Assembly (NCBI RefSeq): GCF_000001735.4 | Contig: NC_003076.8 | Location: forward strand, 11,098,001-11,162,000 | DNA length: 64,000 bases | Reading direction: 5' to 3' | Source of the DNA: Arabidopsis thaliana | Taxonomy: Eukaryota; Streptophyta; Magnoliopsida; Brassicales; Brassicaceae | Shown: positions 46,024-56,201 of the stretch, in pieces | Layout: the number at the start of each line of letters is the position of its first letter | How positions within the stretch are numbered: position 1 is the first letter of the stretch | Position numbers and translations under genes: made by a program | The notes under the pieces: generated by a model | What the model was told of the DNA's origin: nothing | The model's database searches: none | Seen by the model: the letters and a program-made list of their open reading frames with translations, nothing else

Positions 46024-47281
46024 TGAAAGGCCCCAATCCAGACTGCCTAAAGTCCGGACGAGTTCTCTCGACCCAAGCCACTAAGTGACTCGGCCCTAAC
46101 CGTTTATGAGGTTCTTTCCTAGTCTAATCCGTTCCATATGATTCCGTGATTCAATATATGACGCGAATAGAGTAAACAACCAATCAAATACTTTATTGAT
46201 TAAGCAAAGGATTCGATACAACCTATGAGTTTGCATATAAGCTATTACAAGTAATATAATCGATCCCTAGACTATCCGAACTATCACCACCCATCATCCT
46301 GGCCTTGAGTCTCTCGCGCTTAAGCCAAGTCCTTCCCACGATCACCATTCGTTCCTGAAAGTCATAGAGCCATAAGTAATCTCATTTACTTAATCATATG
46401 CAAGTCCATGCAATGCTCTATATGCCATACACTACTCGGATCCGTGGAGAGAATTCAGAGAGGGGAAGATCGCGCATCAGTCTGGCCGATTCTCGGCAGG
46501 TCAGTTAAGACCCGCCGGTCCTCCGCCGAGCCGCGTCCCGGCTCAGCCGATCCCTACCCGGACCGAGTCTTGTGTAGGATGCACATGACCCGGAAACTAC
46601 CCAGCCCTCTAGTCGATCCTTTCAAGGATCCGGCTACTAACTCACATCCTAGAACCCTTAGACTCAAAGTCTAGGATCCCTTACCTTCCTTCTCGAGGTT
46701 AGGTCGATCCGACCCTCCTTCTTTATTGTCGGCCACAGCCCGGCTACCGAATCCTAAGACTATTTATTCTCCCAAGAGGGAGAGAGTTTTAATGGTGAGT
46801 TTCTTGTGTTTTCGGTGTGTTGTGGTGAGTGGATGCTTCCCGAATCAACACATCCGTTCCTTGCACCTTTCCAAAGAGTTGCACCTTTCCGAAGAGTTGC
46901 GCCTTTCCGAAGAGTTGTATCTCTTCGCCCATAACCGCCCAGCTAGTCCGTCACTCGTCCAGTTACCTCGAGCTCGTCCATCACTCGTCCAGCTACCTCG
47001 AGCTCGTCCGTCACTCGTCCAGCTACCTCGAGCTCAACCGTCACTCGTCCAGCTGCCCGAGCTGGACTGTCACTCGACCTGAGTAACCGTCACTCCTTCC
47101 AGCTGAGCTTGAGCTTTGGGCGAGCTGACCCAACTGATTTCTTTACGATCCTAGCTTAGCCTGCATGATTTCTCCTTTGTCCGAGCTTATGGCCAGCTCC
47201 TTCTCACTTGTCCGAGACTCCACCTTCTTCTCTCGGACCAAGTCCTAGCCAGCGATCCTATTGAGGATCGCGGGCGTTAAA
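46024..47281 (-). repeat. 5' LTR of element C
   Basis: 1,258 bp, nearly identical to 40262-41520, with the same 18-bp and 30-bp repeats (ACTCGTCC at 46953, 46983, 47013 and 47043). The outermost bases read GTTAAA instead of GTTACA. GTTCC follows. Confidence 0.92.
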
Positions 47282-47286
47282 GTTCC

Positions 47287-48651
47287 TCTAAAAGCTGCTT
47301 TGAGGAAAAGTCTTCTAGAAAGCAGGCTTTGGAGTGTAGTTGGAGGAAACCTGGTTCCCTGTAAACCTGTTGCCACTGAAGTTGCCATGTGGCTGCCCAA
47401 ACTTCCTGTATCCCTCACCATCTATGTAGAAGACTCATTCCTCTGACTCATGGTCAGGCTCAATAGTTTCTTCCTCAGCAGCAAATTAGACATGCTTCTT
47501 CCATGTGAGCAAGTATGAACTGAATCCAGCTTAGCATTCACCTCTGCGATCTGATTTCCTGAAATAGCTCTAGCAATCTTCTTCCTCTCAAAATCAGCAT
47601 TCTTGGTGCTGTTGCTGCAAGCAAGGTTCTCTATCAGGGCTGTAGCATTAGCTGGGTAACGTGTGTTGAAGTTACCATTGCTTGCTGCATCTAAAGCCAT
47701 CTGGTATCTCCAATCAACTCCTCTGAAAAAGGTACCTAGAAGTTGTACCTCACTGAAACCATTATGTGGACAATCTCGTTGGTATTCCTTGAAACGAACC
47801 CAAGCAGCCTTGAAAGCTTCAGCTGGACCTTGTGTGAAGGTAGACAGCTTGTTTCTCAACTCCTCAGACTTAGCATCATCGTAGAAATTGTTCAAGAAGG
47901 CTATCTTGATGCTTCTCCAAGTCTTGAGGGACCCTGCTTTAAGTTGCTTCAGCCAAGAAGCTGCTTCCCCAGCAAGTGAATAAGGGAAGAGCTTGCACAG
48001 AAGGTAGTCCTCTGAGACTCCATTAGCCTGGATGCTCAGAACAAGGTCCTCAAATCTCTCGATATGATCCATTGGCTGCTCATGAGATAAGCCATGGAAA
48101 GGACGCTGGCCAACTAAAGCAAAGTAGCCAGGCTTCAGCTCATAATCGTTCCTCTAGAATGGTGGGGGTACAATCGCTGATCAATTAGCATAGAACAGGT
48201 ATGACCTGTTGAAATCCCCAAGAGTACGACGTGGTTCCGCAGCTGAAGGAATAGGTGCAGGAATCTGGTGTTGGTGTCGATCGACACCTCTGTTGTGTCA
48301 TTCGACACCGACTGCATCGGCGTGCTGCTCCCGATGGTGTCGATCGACACCCAGTTGGTGTCGCTCGACACCGTGCCCTTCTCCATCTCAAGCAGCTAAC
48401 TGCGCATTGAGGCGCGCTTGATCCTCATTGGCGTCCTCAGGTAGGATGAGTCCATGATCATCCAATCTCTGACCAGCCTCATTGTAGGCTCACCCATCCT
48501 CATCTCTCAAAACTCCTTCTGCAGCTCTGATGACCCTGTCAGCCATTGCTAATTTCTGAGTTTTTCGGTTGGTGCGTTCAAGTTTTCCCAAGTCCAGAAC
48601 AGACAAGTTGATATGCTCCTTCTGTTTTGTGCTCCTTGTTTGCCTAGGCAT
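47287..48651 (-). pseudogene. gag: Athila-N gag, N-terminal and capsid part
   Basis: ATG at 48651 (MPRQTRSTKQKEHINLSVLD) follows an acceptor-like pyrimidine/CAG leader. It includes the GVDRH heptad repeats (48273-48372) and the capsid blocks HIERFEDLVLSIQANG, WRSIKIAFLNNFYDD and FRGVDWRYQMALDAASNG. In-frame stops occur at several sites (for example about 48490, 48398 and 48180), and a frameshift near 47500 precedes the GYRKFGQPHGNFSGN tail. The protein continues across element C at 40256. Confidence 0.75.
48273..48372. repeat. 21-bp-phased palindrome array in gag
   Basis: GGTGTCGATCGACACC or variants have centres at 48280.5, 48301.5, 48343.5 and 48364.5, so the spacings are 21, 42 and 21 bp. 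On the coding (minus) strand each unit gives GV(D/E)RH with a 7-residue period. The same register occurs at 3032-3089 and 63124-63223. Confidence 0.95.
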
Positions 48652-48778
48652 ACACCTGAAACACAGAAAAGAAGAAAACAAGAAACGCGTGAGTAACAAA
48701 ATAGAAGTAAAAACTAGACAAATTCACTAAACAAAACTCAATGATGATTCCCAAGAACTCCAACAACGGCGCCAAGTT

Positions 48779-49977
48779 TGATATGGTTCAAATTACGTAG
48801 AACTACTCTCTCAAATAAGAGATCATTTGCAGTATTTTAGGATCGAATTCACGGAGTTCTTTTGTTCAAACAATGAGTTAAATGTTGAGATTAAGCTAGG
48901 AGGGTATGAGTGAAATAGTAAGTAAACAAAGTAAAAAGACAGCAGATTGATTGGGTTGTAAACGATTAGGAAAAGAGCTAGGAACAGGGTATTCTCAGGA
49001 AACGATTGGTTAGTAGATCTAATAAAAGCTAGGTTGTTATCGAACCATTCTTAAACTCAAACTCTAATTATGGAATAACCAGTGGGCGTGCCGCGAAACT
49101 CCCTATATCTAGAGCCAATAATAACCGGAGAAGCCGAGAAACTATCAACCTAAATATGCATTCTTAACGAGTTCAATTGTTCATCTTAGTAAATAGGCCG
49201 ATTCTTATTACACACCTATAAACCAGACTCATCAAATAATAGATCCATATACAGATACCTATGGCGGGCATATCTATTGTCTGTATTCAAGATCTAGTTA
49301 ATTACTCTAGATCAAGCATTAAGCATAATCAAAGATGAAGAATTACAGATAACCTAGCAAAGGGGGCAATCTACTAAACCATATGAATCCCTAATGAGAA
49401 ACCCTATTCCTAACAAGCAGACTACTCATACATATTGAATGAAACAAACGACATAATTGAGATAGAAAGCATAAACACAATAAATAGAGAAGGGGAAAAA
49501 AAGGATCTCTTCATTGTATTAAAAACTAGAATCTCTCAAGAACAATGGATGAATAGCTTATGTCTCTCACAATAGGGTTTTGCAAAGAACTTGATAAAAG
49601 ACTTTATTTACAAAACTTAGGTCTAAAAACAATATATATAGACCCTAAAAACGTCCAGGGACTAATAATGCACATAGGGAAGTCTTCTGGGCAAATTTGA
49701 GCTTCTGTAAACTCGAAAGCGTCTAGGGTTTTTGCTGGGCCGAAACTGGTGTCGATCGACACAAAGAGTGATTCGATCGACACTCCTCGCTGATTTCTGA
49801 ACCAAAATCGTCCTTAGCTTCCTTTTCCTTAGCTTTTGCTCCAAAATGTCTCCTTATCTCCATTGTTGTCCCATTACATAGAATACTTAAAAAGAGACTA
49901 AAAAGACTCGAGAAATAACATAAAGACTCAAAATCTTATACCTAAAACATAGATAAAATCGGTGAAAATCGGGTTAT
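48779..49977 (-). repeat. 5' LTR of Athila-N
   Basis: Starts TGATATGG (48779) and reads GGGTTAT at 49971-49977, where the expected final ATCA is missing. Palindromes are at 49748-49763 and 49769-49784, with centres 21 bp apart. A PBS (GGCGCCGTTG on minus) adjoins on the left at about 48764-48775. Confidence 0.85.
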
Positions 49978-50328
49978 TGATAGCATGTTGTTAAGACTAT
50001 CGTTCGCTTGTTCTTCGGTCGCATTCTCGGTTGGTACCAGAAATAAATTGCCATCATCGGTGATCATCCACTCAACATGGTTCGCTTCTTCACTAGATAA
50101 CGGGTCATGATGATCATCATCATTCTCCGAACATTCAGACGGATCAGATTCAATTGACATATCGGACTTAGTAGATTTACTATCTTCGGCCATAATTTGA
50201 TCATTCATGGCCACAGACAAACTGTCATCGTCCGTACTGCTCGGCGGAGCAAAGTTTTCGGGGTTGGGCACATTAAGACCGTGCAACGAACTGACTGTGT
50301 TGCTTCCTTTGCTAGACAACATCTGCAA
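49978..50328 (-). CDS. Element B gag-like protein, N-terminal part
   Basis: ATG at 50328. The product is strongly acidic and Ser-rich (SDMSIESDPSECSENDDDHHD) without recognisable domains. It is cut by Athila-N at 49977; the continuation is at 34611 and below. Just upstream are the PBS and 5' LTR, so it is the first ORF of element B. Function unknown. Confidence 0.55.
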
Positions 50329-50459
50329 AACGAGGTAAACCTATCCCCCACTTAGCCATCTAAAAGACGAACAACCGGAATCTAATGTTGCATTCTGCGA
50401 CTTAAATTTACTCGATAAAATCATCGAAAACCCAAGTGTCCACGAGCATCGCATAACCA

Positions 50460-50477
50460 TGCTCTGATAACAAAAAT
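50460..50477 (-). other. Primer-binding site of element B
   Basis: Minus ATTTTTGTTATCAGAGCA lies next to the LTR end. It resembles the tRNA-Met site TGGTATCAGAGC with one change (TGTTATCAGAGC). Confidence 0.7.
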
Positions 50478-51502
50478 TGTAACGCCCCCGAATTGCCCTA
50501 TGGCTAGACAAGCCACGGGTGACACAGTTACGCTACAGTGAAGTTGATCGATCACAACTTAGTAGAGGTTCCAGATGAATCCGGTTCTTTAACCAAATTA
50601 TAATCGACCTTCCACCCACTAGGAACACCACTTAGGCTTGCCAACCCTCGTGATATTATAGTGTTGAGCGACCCGGACTAGGTCTTATATCATTAAACAC
50701 TCGGCTGCCTTTAAGAAAACATTTTATGCATAGTATATAGCTTATACTTGGCAAAGAGTTACCCAAAAATATATCTTTATATCGGATCCTTGTTAAAATT
50801 TACATAATAACAAGTAATTTTGCAGAAGCAACGTAAAATATCCTATTGCAGAAGCAACGTAAAATATCTCTAGTCTGAAACAAGTTATTTTGCAGAAGCA
50901 ACGTAAAATATCTCTAGTCTGAAACAATGTTTCCTCGACCATGTGCAAGGTTTTATCGATTCAGGCAAGTTTTTCTTAGTTTCGGTCGAGTTTTTAATCG
51001 GACAGCCTTTTAGTCTCTCTCTCTTGCCTTCAAAAATGAAACTAGGCGGAGAGAGCTCTATTTATAATCCGCCCAAGGTTGGCCATGCATTACCGCCCGC
51101 TGCCACAAGTCCGGACAGCTGCCGCGCCCACAGGCGACAGGTGTCTCGAACGACAGCGTGGTGACAGGTGGCAACGAGTGTCACTCCACCACCCATCAAC
51201 TTCGGCTCCAAGACTCAGCTGACTTCGTCTCCAAGACTCAGCTGACTTCGGCTCCAAGGTTGGTAACTTGAGCCGCAAGGCACCGCGAGTGAGGTGTCCT
51301 ACTCATGTCGGTTCCGCGGCCGGTGGGGCAAACTTCACCGTGGCACGCCCTTCTTTTCCCATCTTTGCCCATTCGTGCCCATTCTTGCCCTTTGATGTTT
51401 TGGCACCGTTTGGACACACGCGGTCAATTGGCTTTGCATTCGGGCAAAAGTTTCTCATTTGGTCCTTTGGCCGTGCCTGATGCCCTTATGGGGGTCACTA
51501 CA
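50478..51502 (-). repeat. 5' LTR of element B, internally rearranged
   Basis: TGTAACGCCCCCG (50478) to GGGGTCACTACA (51502), 1,025 bp. It is about 650 bp shorter than the B 3' LTR after the B2 insertion is removed. A middle block is replaced by three copies of GCAGAAGCAACGTAAAATAT (50822, 50848 and 50892). The TATA box (TTATAAATAG on minus) is at about 51059-51068 and the TTGCCC repeat of exactly 10-bp period is at 51365-51390. Confidence 0.85.
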
Positions 51503-51776
51503 TAGGCCCTAGCCATGAAATTTATAAATGTTTGGTAACATGTTGTGTCGTAATGACTGATAATGACTTAATCCTAGTCGGCACAACACTTAAATATCGC
51601 GAGGGTTGGCAAGCATAAACGATGTTTAAGTGGGAGAGTGGTCGTCTATACACTGGCCAAGGGTTGGGATTGGTTCTCGAACCTCGGTTGGATATTGATG
51701 ATCAATCTCAATGTGGCATTTTTGGGGAGCCCGTGACTTGTCCGGTCATAGAGCATCTCGGGGGCGTTACAGTCCC

Positions 51777-52739
51777 CGGTGTGAGAATAAGCATTGGGAT
51801 GAATACGTGAGAAAGATAAGTTATAATCAATGTCACCTTGTATGTGGTGACTAACCGGATGGTCTTTCTCCTTGCTTAACATCGGCCATACTCGGCTTAG
51901 TGAGGTCGAATTCCATGATATTGATCTCCATTCGCTTCTTCCTTGAAACAAAAACCTAAAACCACTAATAGCTTTAACGAAACAAAATAAATAAAAACAT
52001 ACCTAAGATAAATTGATATTGTTGTAGTTTATACGACAACAAATAAGATCAAATTCGTGGTGACGGATGGTGTGAATGGATGGTGGGCAGTTGCGGGCTT
52101 GGCCGAAAGGGTGGAGTGGGTGGGCAAGTAACGTCCGGGTGTTGGATGGGGTCGCCGGGCGTTGCGATGGGCAGAATGGTCATGTGTTAAACGAATCCAT
52201 TGGCGGACCGATCGGTCGTGGTGGTGAAACTCCCCTTGTCCATTCACGTGTTTGCCCGAGTTGGCCAAGTCTTGCCCGGATGAGTTTGCATTCGGCCGGA
52301 CCGGTGGGCAAGTTGTTGCCCGGGCTGCCAGGTGGGGCAAGTCTGGCAAAGGCGTGGCACACTCCGGCGAGGTCCGGCGGGTGGTCGGGGCGCATTGGCA
52401 AACTCTGGCCAAGTGATGGCGCAAATCAGCGTGCTCTGGCTAAGACTTGGCATGGCTGGGCCGGCTTTTCCTGGCGGCACCGGTTACTCGGGCGAGTAGA
52501 TGGGCCTGTTGTCACGGTGCCTAGTGACTGGTCCAAGTGACCCTTCTTCCTTCTCTTCTTTTTGGGTTTTTCTGTTTTCTATTTTTCTATTTTTGTTTAT
52601 TTTATAAAATCTGAAACAAATACTAGAAAGGTTAAAACTAAAAGCAAAATAAAAATCCCAAGGGAAAAGTAGCTACCTAAAGGGTTGCCTCCCACTTAGC
52701 GCGCTTGTTTAACGTCGTTGGCTCGACGGTTGGGTCTTA
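51777..52739 (-). other. Element E 3' interior, including a GC-rich GGCAAG-motif patch
   Basis: 52040-52540 is GC-rich, with scattered GGGCAAG/CTTGCCCGG motifs and open frames on both strands. These have biased composition and no family, so I do not call a gene. GGGTTGCCTCCCACT at 52683 marks the end of the coding part, as in Athila-N. Confidence 0.5.
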
Positions 52740-53447
52740 CTAGGCGTGGTAAGATAGGTTGTTTCGCCCTAGGCGACCTTTCTTTGATTGAAACTCCTTG
52801 GGAGGTTCTTCCGTGCTCTCGCCATTTGACCTCCTTCTCCTTTTTGAGCCCGGGGTAAACGGCACCATCTTGTGGAACACTTCATCATCGATGTTGGCGA
52901 AGAATACTGTTTGATTAAGCCAATCCATTATAGTGACCGCTGTGGCTAGGAACCCACCTCCTAGTATGAGTTGAGAGGGTCTTCCTTTCTCGACCTTTAT
53001 GACATGGAAATTGGTCGGCACATTGCACCTTCCAACCCGAACATAGACGTTGCAGACTATCCCTTCGGGAACCATGAAAGACGAGTCTGCAAGTCCAATT
53101 CGCACATCCAAAGGTTGTAGCTCCTTGATTCTAAGATCCTTCGATGTCTCCTTTGTCATAATGTTGATGCATGATCCAAAATCACATAGGGCATCCTTGA
53201 ATTCAACACATCGTATAGAACAAGTCACAAGGAATCTTCTCGGGCTCTCTATCTTTCGAAGAGTGTTGAACGGTTTCAAGTGGTGTAAGGCTTCCTCGTA
53301 CAATTCCTTCATCTCTCTCCTTGTTTCGCAACTCTCAAGAAAGAAATGGTCAATATGGTAAACCGAACAAGCTTTAGAGAAAGGGATACCTCGAGGTAGC
53401 TTAGAAACGGCTCGGTTAAAGTCTCCAAGTCTTCTCAAGCTTATCAT
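52740..53447 (-). pseudogene. Element E aspartic protease region
   Basis: Key blocks are LCDFGSCINIMTKETSKDL (active site DFG) and PSQLILGGGFLATAVTIMD, the Athila-type protease fold. A Lys/Arg-rich end follows (GSKRRRRSN). The upstream part (PRGIPFSKACSVYHIDHFFLE) is the linker. It is in a different frame from gag (53468-54098), so a frameshift lies near 53450. No RT follows. Confidence 0.65.
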
Positions 53448-53467
53448 GCGTGGATGCCACTGGTCTT

Positions 53468-54098
53468 CTAGGAGAGTGACTGGTTGTAAACGCTTGTCCT
53501 CCCGGGAGGATCTTCATTCCTTTTGTCGATTTCATCTTCTTTAAGGTCGTGAGGATCTCGGTAAGTTGTAGCCGCATCGCAAAGCACATGGGGGCTAGAG
53601 TCTTCTTCTTCGCTCTCCATTGGTTCATGCCCTTCTATGCATGTTATTAGGTTATCAACTTTCTGGTCCAAATCAAGAATTCTATCAAGCAATTCCACGT
53701 ATTTCCTTGAGGATTCCATCGTCACTATCCTAAGTGATGCCTGTATCCTTGATTGATCATCAACGTTCTTGACTTGGTTCTCCTCAACTTCACCTTGTCT
53801 TCTTATCACGTCCTCCAAAGCCACATCTTCTTTCGCGTCATTATCTTCTAGTCGATTAATGCGCGTTTGAAGCCTCCATCTGCTATCATCGACGCCTTCC
53901 ATCCTGGATTGGATTCTCCTTAGGTCATCTTGGCTAATTGAAGAGAATTCTTCACCTGGGCGAGGTGACAACTCACGTTTGTCTCTCGGTTCAAGATCAT
54001 CCCCGCCCGCGGCAAGGATGGTCTTTTCTGACAAGGTTTCGTGAAATAGGTTTTGCCGGTAGCTTAGACCAGCATCCTCCTTTGTTCCTCATAGAAAC
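53468..54098 (-). pseudogene. gag: Element E gag, C-terminal part
   Basis: The minus frame runs off the edge of element F, with no true start. It encodes a charged, coiled-coil-rich segment (RLQTRINRLEDN, VELLDRILDLDQKVDNLITCIEG). The latter resembles the coiled segment before the protease in Athila Gag (compare MESMLEQIL...LNGKIDNLSSHL in Athila-N). The N-terminal gag is not in the window. Confidence 0.5.
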
Positions 54099-56201
54099 TG
54101 TAACGCCCCCGAATCGCTCTATGGCCGGACAAGCCAAGGGCAACCCGAAAACGCCACATTGATAGCTCACACGGACAACCCAACTTAGGTTCCAAATGGC
54201 TTTAGACCCTTAGCCAGATTATCCACATGAACATCCCTCACGAACACGGTTTAGGCTTTTCAACCCTTGCCATGATCGTGAGTTATGTCAGTCTAGACAA
54301 GACTAATATCGCATGAAACACACTCAACTATCCAAAACGTTTCAACAATGGGCCCTTCAGCATACACGCTCAAATCCAACAAAAATCATAATCATTAAGT
54401 TTTTCAAAAAGTTACAAACTCTATACTGGCTTTCCTACGTCCTGAGCATCCCTCTAATGGTTCCCACTAAGGTTTCCTGCAAAACAAAATGGAATCATAA
54501 GTAATCTAAGATTACTTAGTGAGCTCGGTCTACCTGCAACAGATATTAGTTCCCCATCCCATTATCATAACCCGAAACATGCAACAGAGAATAACAACAA
54601 AAGGCAACTTACCGAAGCATCTACCAAAAATATGCACATGCAACTAAGACTCCAGTTTTATTAAGTTTTTAAAAGGGCCTTATATGCTGCCTTCAAACCC
54701 AACGCCAAACACACACACTCCCGTGATCTCCCGCGTTACAACCACAAAGGTATGCAACCGGAACATCACTACCAAACGCTACACCATCGTGTAGACACTC
54801 GGCCAGGGTAGTTAGGCCCGTCTCTCCAAGTTCTCCGTACTTCATGGCGATCAAGTAACAACGTTACAAGACCCCAGAATAGCACGGTTCACTACGAAGG
54901 TCAGACATACCACAATCTTGATACGCTTATGGTCTCTACCTCCTACCAAGAGCACCACGTACTAAGACCCAACATTTAAGATATTATGAGACATATGGTT
55001 ACTCAAACTCATAGAATCATCAATATTCTTACTCATCACAACCTCCCAAACCTAACCCTTAAGCATAAGAATCTAAAAGATCTCATATGCGGCTTAGTAC
55101 CATCACACCATTAGTTAATACTCATATAATTCATGAAATAAATCAATGAATGCAAGAGTATATGATCATGCAACCAAACAAGCAATCAATCACCCAAATA
55201 AACACTCAAACCTATCATTTGCCATATCACACGCTTCGAGACTCACAGAGATTCGGTTGAAGGTTTAAGGTTAGCTTCAACGATTCTCGGACATTCCATG
55301 GCTTCCCAATCTTGATCCCAGCTCAATTTACCTCTCTTCATCTTGATCTAACATCTCTTGATAGAAGCAACCTTGATTCATGAAGCTTTACTCTGAACAC
55401 ACATTTATGGGACGGGTTCCTCGGAAGGTTCTCGATCGGACAGGATAACAGCATGGATTTCTCGCTCATGGGCAGGAATTCTCGATCACGGACATGATTT
55501 CTTCACTCACGGTCAAAGAATCGCAGTCACGGGCAGAGTTTTTCAATTGTGGGCAAGTTTTCTCTCGATTACGGGCGATTTTTATGAGTCGGGCAGCCAT
55601 TCGGATCACTCTCCATTCTCCCATCAAATGGCTCGAGTTTGGCCAAGCATTTATAGGTGGAACAGCTTGGGCTCCAAGCAAACGCATGTCATCTGGTGGT
55701 GACACCTTGCGGGACACATGTCGCCCGCCCGTGAAGACACATATGCTGCAGGAATGGGACGATGACACGTGGAAGGGGAAACTTCGGCTCCAATCCTCAT
55801 AATTTTGGCTCCAAGCAACTTTCTTGGGCTCCAAGTAAGCCAGTCCACGTGTCCATGGCGCGGTCAAAGGGCGGTCAATGCCCGACAGGGCAAATTTTCG
55901 CCCGTGGAACGCCCGTATTGCCCAATCTTGCCCATCTTTGCCCATTATTGCCCAAATAGTAATATCTTTTGCCCTTTGATGGTTTAACACTTTTTGGGCA
56001 CATATGGGAATCGACCATGTACCCAGGGCAACTTTCTCCCGGATGACCCCATCTCGAACTAGAGTTAACCATATTCATTCTTGCCTTGATCGTCTCTTTG
56101 GATTTCGTTCCTTAACTATTTATTTTCTCTTTCAGGTCATCCTCAGATGTTCCTCGATGTTTTTCCGCTTGGGCGTTTACCCCTTAGCGAGGGTCATTAC
56201 A
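54099..56201 (-). repeat. 3' LTR of element F
   Basis: TGTAACGCCCCCGAATCG (54099) to GAGGGTCATTACA (56201), 2,103 bp. It has the palindrome TAAGTAATCT-A-AGATTACTTA (54498-54518), a TATA box (TATAAATG on minus, about 55650-55657) and the 10-bp-phased TTGCCC array at 55911-55960. On minus, the PPT (AAGGGGGGGGGGAGGGGT) adjoins at 56206. Confidence 0.88.
55911..55960. repeat. 10-bp phased TTGCCC repeat in LTR F
   Basis: GCCCGTATTG, CCCAATCTTG, CCCATCTTTG, CCCATTATTG and CCCAAATAGT start at 55911, 55921, 55931, 55941 and 55951, an exact 10-bp period. Confidence 0.92.

Larger units (their letters stand above)
40262..47281 (-). mobile_element. Element C: near-intact Tekay-like chromovirus
   Basis: Complete structure of 7,020 bp with target duplication GTTCC (40257-40261 and 47282-47286). 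On minus: 5' LTR 46024-47281, tRNA-Met PBS, gag, candidate intron, pol (protease, RT, RNase H, integrase, chromodomain-like tail), PPT, 3' LTR 40262-41520. The LTRs differ at roughly two dozen positions by eye, so the insertion is fairly young. It splits the gag of Athila-N at the codon region of RNYGNSTYQ. Confidence 0.92.
36241..49977 (-). mobile_element. Athila-N: gag/protease-only Athila-type element, interrupted by element C
   Basis: On minus the parts are 5' LTR 48779-49977, PBS, gag 48651 to 47287, then (across element C) gag end and protease 40256 to about 39000, non-coding 3' interior, PPT and 3' LTR 36241-37449. No RT, RNase H or integrase lies between protease and 3' end, so it depends on another element. 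The outer right end lacks the last four LTR bases, and no target duplication can be shown. Confidence 0.8.
29593..51502 (-). mobile_element. Element B: small gag-only LTR retrotransposon, heavily nested
   Basis: The target duplication TAGGC occurs at 29588-29592 and 51503-51507. Own parts on minus: 3' LTR 29593-29640 plus 31603-33233, interior 33234-34611 and 49978-50477, 5' LTR 50478-51502. The interior totals only about 1.9 kb and encodes an acidic protein with zinc knuckles, with no protease, RT or integrase. It is non-autonomous. Insertions into it are B2, H and Athila-N. Confidence 0.85.
28359..51771 (+). mobile_element. Solo LTR D (chromovirus type), split by element B
   Basis: The two parts are 28359-29592 and 51508-51771. 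The left part starts TTAAGTGACCCGCG (expected TGTAGTGACCC) and has a TATA box (CTATATAATC, about 28780). The right part ends CGGGGGCGTTACA. Flanks are GTCAC (28354-28358) and GTCCC (51772-51776), a target duplication with one mismatch. On both sides the flank is element E interior, and no PBS or PPT adjoins, so it is a solo LTR of about 1.5 kb. Confidence 0.75.
25373..54098 (-). mobile_element. Element E: Athila-like LTR element with gag and protease only, interrupted
   Basis: The minus-strand parts are 3' LTR 25373-26953, interior 26954-28353, then (after the D/B nest) 51777-54098 with protease and gag, cut at 54098 by element F. The 3' interior motifs match Athila-N: the PPT hairpin, the CCCCCAGACTTAC site and GGGTTGCCTCCCACT just beyond the protease. 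No RT or integrase sequence lies between protease and 3' end. Confidence 0.7.

Noticed and set aside
36235..49985. Target duplication for Athila-N
   Set aside because: The left flank is GCGTG and the right LTR end lacks its last bases; no matching pair is visible.
52029..52540. Overlapping 131- and 154-residue ORFs on opposite strands
   Set aside because: GC-rich repetitive stretch; composition-driven open frames with no recognisable family.
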